A stretch of DNA of 64,000 bases from Plumapathes pennacea (taxonomy: Eukaryota > Cnidaria > Anthozoa > Antipatharia > Myriopathidae). Position numbers and translations under genes: made by a program. The notes beneath the pieces were generated by a model. That model had not been told where the DNA came from, did not search any database, and saw only the letters and a list, made by a program, of their open reading frames with translations. Shown one piece after another: positions 58,501 through 64,000 of the stretch (positions within the stretch are counted from its first letter, which is position 1; the number at the start of each line of letters is the position of its first letter). The stretch spans positions 12,796,667 through 12,860,666 of the forward strand of contig OZ038465.1 of NCBI GenBank assembly GCA_964036295.1. Direction: 5' to 3'.

Positions 58501-61500
58501 GTATTTTGTCAAAATTCCAACATTTTTCGACCATCTCAGAATCGCATGAAACTTTCAGGAAACGTTCCTGGGACTATGCCGATAAAGTTTGCATAGTTTT
58601 TGTAAACTTTTAGTGCGCGCGTCGTGAGAAATTACAGCAAATTACAGCAAATCATGCACTAATTAATTCATCACACCTTTCGAGTTAAGCTGCTATATCT
58701 CGGCAACGGATGAAGATAGATAAGACAAATGTATTGCAGAAAGTCTTCTTATAGTCCAAGGAAGGTTTCCTGAAAGTTTCAAGAGTTTTCAAGTTTTGGC
58801 CAAAATCGGCAAAAAACCCTGTGCTATAGCCTTAGTATTTTGTCAAAATTCCAACATTTTTCGACCATCTCAGAATCGTATGAAACTTTCAGGTAACCTT
58901 CCTGGGACTATGCCGACAAAGTTTGCATAGTTTTTGTAAACTTTTAGCGCGCGCGTAGTGAGAAATTACAGCAAATTACAGCAAATCATGCACTAATTAA
59001 TTCATCACACCTTTCGAGTTAATAAGCTGCTATATCTCGGCAACGGATGAAGATAGATAAGGCAAATGTATTGCAAAAAGTCTTCTTATAATCCAAGGAA
59101 GGTTTCCTGAAAGTTTCAAGAGTTTTCAAGTTTTGGCCAAAATCGGCAAAAAAACCCTGTGCTATAGCCTTAGATTCTCAAAATTCCAACATTTTTCGAC
59201 CATCTCAGAATCGTATGAAACTTTCCGGAAACATTCCTGGGACTATGCCGACAAAGTTTGCATAATTTTTGTAAACTTTTAGCGTGCGCGTAGTGAGAAA
59301 TTACAGCAAATTACAGCAAATCATGCACTAATTAATTCATCACACCTTTCGAGTTAAGCTGCTATATCTCGGCAACGGATGAAGATAGATAAGGCAAATG
59401 AATTGCAAAAAGTCTTCTTATAGTCCAAGGAAGGTTTCCTGAAAGTTTCAAGAATTTTCAAGTTTTGGCCAAAATCGGCAAAAAACCCTGTGCTATAGCC
59501 TTAGTATTTTGTCAAAATTCCAACATTTTTCGACCATCTCAGAATCGCATGAAACTTTCAGGAAACGTTCCTGGGACTTTACCGACAAAGTTTGCATAAT
59601 TTTTGTAAACTTTTAGCGCGCGCGTCGTGAGAAATTACAGCAAATTACAGCAAATCATGCACTAATTAATTCATCACACCTTTCGAGTTAAGCTGCTATA
59701 TCTCGGCAACGGATGAAGATAGATAAGGCAAATGTATTGCAAAAAGTCTTCTTATAGTCCAAGGAAGGTTTCCTGAAAGTTTCAAGAGTTTTCAAGTTTT
59801 GGCCAAAATCGGCAAAAAACCCTGTGCTATAGCCTTAGTATTTTGTCAAAATTCCAACATTTTTCGACCATCTCAGAATCGCATGAAACTTTCAGGAAAC
59901 GTTCCTGGGACTATGCCGACAAAGTTTGTATAATTTTTGTAAACTTTTAGTGCGCGCGTCGTGAGAAATTACAGCAAATTACAGCAAATCATGCACTAAT
60001 TAATTCATCACACCTTTCGAGTTAAGCTGCTATATCTCGGCAACGGATGAAGATAGATAAGGCAAATGTATTGCAAAAAGTCTTCTTATAGTCCAAGGAA
60101 GGTTTCCTGAAAGTTTCAAAAGTTTTCAAGTTTTGGCCAAAGTCGGCAAAAAACCCTGTGCTATAGCCTTAGTATTTTGTCAAAATTCCAACATTTTTCG
60201 ACCATCTCAGAATCGCATGAAACTTTCAGGAAACGTTCCTGGGACTATACCGACAAAGTTTGCATAGTTTTTGTAAACTTTTAGCGCGCGCGTCGTGAGA
60301 AATTACAGCAAATTACAGCAAATCATGCACTAATTAATTCATCACACCTTTCGAGTTAAGCTGCTATATCTCGGCAACGGATGAAGATAGATAAGGCAAA
60401 TGTATTGCAAAAAGTCTTCTTATAGTCCAAGGAAGGTTTCCTGAAAGTTTCAAGAGTTTTCAAGTTTTGGCCAAAATCGGCAAAAAACCCTGTGCTATAG
60501 ACCTAGTATTTTGTCAAAATTCCAACATTTTTCGACCATCTCAGAATCGCATGAAACTTTCAGGAAACGTTCCTGGGACTATGCCGATAAAGTTTGCATA
60601 GTTTTTGTAAACTTTTAGTGCGCGCGTCGTGAGAAATTACAGCAAATTACAGCAAATCATGCACTAATTAATTCATCACACCTTTCGAGTTAAGCTGCTA
60701 TATCTCGGCAGCGGATGAAGATAGATAAGGCAAATGTATTGCAAAAAGTCTTCTTATAGTCCAAGGAAGGTTTCCTGAAAGTTTCAAGAGTTTTCAAGTT
60801 TTGGCCAAAATCGGCAAAAAACCCTGTGCTATAGCCTTAGTATTTTGTCAAAATTCCAACATTTTTCGACCATCTCAGAATCGTATGAAACTTTCAGGAA
60901 ACGTTCCTGGGACTATGCCGACAAAGTTTGCATAGTTTTTGTAAACTTTTAGCGCGCGCGTAGTGAGAAATTACAGCAAATTACAGCAAATCATGCACTA
61001 ATGAATTCATCACACCTTTCGAGTTAATAAGCTGCTATATCTCGGCAACGGATGAAGATAGATAAGGCAAATGTATTGCAAAAAGTCTTCTTATAATCCA
61101 GGGAAGGTTTCCTGAAAGTTTCAAGAAATTTCAACTTTTGGCCAAAATCGGCAAAAAAACCCTGTGCTATAGCCTTAGATTCTCAAAATTCCAACATTTT
61201 TCGACCATCTCAGAATCGCATGAAACTTTCCGGAAACATTCCTGGGACTATGCCGACAAAGTTTGCATAGTTTTTGTAAACTTTTAGCGTGCGCGTCGTG
61301 AGAAATTACAGCAAATTACAGCAAATCATGCACTAATTAATTCATCACACCTTTCGAGTTAAGCTGCTATATCTCGGCAACGGATGAAGATAGATAAGGC
61401 AAATGTATTGCAAAAAGTCTTCTTATAGTCCAGGGAAGGTTTCCTGAAAGTTTCAAGAATTTTCAAGTTTTGGCCAAAGTCGGCAAAAAACCCTGTGCTA

Positions 61501-64000
61501 TAGCCTTAGTATTTTGTCAAAATTCCAACATTTTTCGACCATCTCAGAATCGCATGAAACTTTCAGGAAACGTTCCTGGGACTATACCGACAAAGTTTGC
61601 ATAGTTTTTGTAAACTTTTAGTGCGCGCGTCGTGAGAAATTACAGCGAATTACAGAAAATCATGCACTAATTAATTCATCACACTATTCGAGTTAAGCTG
61701 CTATATCTCGGCAACGGATGAAGATAGATAAGGCAAATGTATTGCAAAAAGTCTTCTTATAGTCCAAGGCAGGTTTCCTGAAAGTTTCAAGAGTTTTCAA
61801 GTTTTGGCCAAAATCGGCAAAAAACCCTGTGCTATAGCCTTAGTATTTTGTCAAAATTCCAACATTTTTCGACCATCTCAGAATCGCATGAAACTTTCAG
61901 GAAACGTTCCTGGGACTATGCCGACAAAGTCTGCATAGTCTTTGTAAACTTTTAGTGCGCGCGTCGTGAGAAATTACAGCAAATTACAGCAAATCATGCA
62001 CTAATTAATTCATCACACCTTTCGAGTTAAGCTGCTATATCTCGGCAACGGATGAAGATAGATAAGGCAAATGTATTGCAAAAAGTCTTCTTATAGTCCA
62101 AGGAAGGTTTCCTGAAAGTTTCAAGAGTTTTCAAGTTTTGGCCAAAATCGGCAAAAATCCCTGTGCTATAGCCCTAGTATTTTGTCAAAATTCCAACATT
62201 TTTCGACCATCTCAGAATCGCATGAAACTTTCAGGAAACGTTCCTGGGACTATGCCGATAAAGTTTGCATAGTTTTTGTAAACTTTTAGTGCGCGCGTCG
62301 TGAGAAATTACAGCAAATTACAGCAAATCATGCACTAATTAATTCATCACACCTTTCGAGTTAAGCTGCTATATCTCGGCAACGGATGAAGATAGATAAG
62401 GCAAATGTATTGCAAAAAGTCTTCTTATAGTCCAAGGAAGGTTTCCTGAAAGTTTCAAGAGTTTTCAAGTTTTGGCCAAAATCGGCAAAAAACCCTGTGC
62501 TATAGCCTTAGTATTTTGTCAAAATTCCAACATTTTTCGACCATCTCAGAATCGCATGAAACTTTCAGGAAACGTTCCTGGGACTATGCCGACAAAGTTT
62601 GTATAATTTTTGTAAACTTTTAGTGCGCGCGTCGTGAGAAATTACAGCAAATTACAGCAAATCATGCACTAATTAATTCATCACACCTTTCGAGTTAAGC
62701 TGCTATATCTCGGCAACGGATGAAGATAGATAAGGCAAATGTATTGCAAAAAGTCTTCTTATAGTCCAAGGAAGGTTTCCTGAAAGTTTCAAGAGTTTTC
62801 AAGTTTTGGCCAAAGTCGGCAAAAAACCCTGTGCTATAGCCCTAGTATTTTGTCAAAATTCCAACATTTTTCGACCATCTCAGAATCGCATGAAACTTTC
62901 AGGAAACGTTCCTGGGACTATGCCGATAAAGTTTGCATAGTTTTTGTAAACTTTTAGTGCGCGCGTCGTGAGAAATTACAGCAAATTACAGCAAATCATG
63001 CACTAATTAATTCATCACACCTTTCGAGTTAATAAGCTGCTATATCTCGGCAACGGATGAAGATAGATAAGGCAAATGTATTGCAAAAAGTCTTCTTATA
63101 GTCCAAGGAAGGTTTCCTGAAAGTTTCAAGAAATTTCAAGTTTTGGCCAAAATCGGCAAAAAAACCTTGTGCTATAGCCTTAGATTCTCAAAATTCCAAC
63201 ATTTTTCGACCATCTCAGAATCGCATGAAACTTTCCGGAAACATTCCTGGGACTATGCCGACAAAGTTTGCATAGTTTTTGTAAACTTTTAGCGTGCGCG
63301 TCGTGAGAAATTACAGCAAATTACAGCAAATCATGCACTAATTAATTCATCACACCTTTCGAGTTAAGCTGCTATATCTCGGCAACGGATGAAGATAGAT
63401 AAGGCAAATGTATTGCAAAAAGTCTTCTTATAGTCCAAGGAAGGTTTCCTGAAAGTTTCAAGAGTTTTCAAGTTTTGGCCAAAATCGGCAAAAAACCCTG
63501 TGCTATAGCCTTAGTATTTTGTCAAAATTCCAACATTTTTCGACCATCTCAGAATCGCATGAAACTTTCAGGAAACGTTCCTGGGACTATGCCGACAAAG
63601 TTTGTATAATTTTTGTAAACTTTTAGTGCGCGCGTCGTGAGAAATTACAGCAAATTACAGCAAATCATGCACTAATTAATTCATCACACCTTTCGAGTTA
63701 AGCTGCTATATCTCGGCAACGGATGAAGATAGATAAGGCAAATGTATTGCAAAAAGTCTTCTTATAGTCCAAGGAAGGTTTCCTGAAAGTTTCAAGAGTT
63801 TTCAAGTTTTGGCCAAAGTCGGCAAAAAACCCTGTGCTATAGCCTTAGTATTTTGTCAAAATTCCAACATTTTTCGACCATCTCAGAATCGCATGAAACT
63901 TTCCGGAAACATTCCTGGGACTATGCCGACAAAGTTTGCGTAATTTTTGTAAACTTTTAGCGTGCGCGTCGTGAGAAATTACAGCAAATTACAGCAAATC
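55597..64000 (+). repeat. Satellite array, main part (period about 334 bp), runs off right edge
   Basis: About 25 head-to-tail monomers of about 334 bp, nearly identical. Each has GCGCGCGTCGTGAGAAATTA, two ACAGCAAATT blocks, GCTATATCTCGGCAACGGAT and ACATTTTTCGACCATCTCAG. Every monomer contains an imperfect inverted pair of about 50 bp: TCCTGAAAGTTTC-type sequence on the left and GAAACTTTCAGGAAACGTTC on the right, about 130 bp apart. A variant monomer (GAGTTAATAAGCTGC, GCCTTAGATTCTCAAAATTC, TTTCCGGAAACATTCC) returns at about 59018, 61021 and 63024. No coding capacity. Confidence 0.95.

Overview
This looks like nuclear DNA of an animal, most likely an anthozoan cnidarian (coral or sea anemone). 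The evidence is intron-containing metazoan genes with GT/AG junctions, a tandem cluster of short rhodopsin-type receptors of the kind expanded in cnidarians, CR1/L2-type LINE remnants, and very dense MITE-like repeats. The taxonomic call is inference; no species marker was recognised.

Layout. From 1 to about 15.7 kb lies a tandem array of minus-strand class A GPCR genes: one copy running off the left edge, one C-terminal remnant, one nearly full-length copy, two broken copies and one intact copy. The copies share their spacers. Two 5'-truncated LINEs and a small TIR transposon interrupt the array, and their empty sites survive in sister units. From 15.7 to 17.2 kb is a Helitron-like element with an STPR (23-residue repeat) reading frame.

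From 17.4 to 33.5 kb is a dense housekeeping block: NUDCD3 (+, 6 exons), an intronless AzoR-type FMN oxidoreductase (-) head-to-head with mitochondrial acyl carrier protein NDUFAB1 (+, 3 exons), and SRP68 (+, 13 exons). I rebuilt exon chains from reading frame, splice phase and family similarity; every junction is phase-consistent. From 33.5 to 42.4 kb is gene-poor DNA with foldback and dispersed repeats and two small single-pass membrane-protein ORFs (-). From 42.4 to 48.6 kb is a protein O-xylosyltransferase gene (XYLT type, +, 8 exons), which starts glycosaminoglycan chains in the Golgi.

From 48.6 to 51.2 kb are MITEs. From about 51.2 kb to the right edge is a satellite array with a period near 334 bp and signs of higher-order organisation. 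A second copy of the Helitron-like element sits inside the array (52,259-55,596), inserted cleanly within one monomer and inverted relative to the 15.7 kb copy. It carries its own nested 1,852-bp transposon with minisatellite-bearing terminal inverted repeats and a perfect 9-bp target duplication; the 15.7 kb copy preserves the empty site. This nested satellite/Helitron/MULE-like structure is the most unusual part of the window.

The conserved genes serve unrelated cell functions (dynein chaperoning, fatty acid/complex I, protein targeting, proteoglycan synthesis); nothing suggests a joint pathway beyond the shared AzoR/NDUFAB1 promoter interval.
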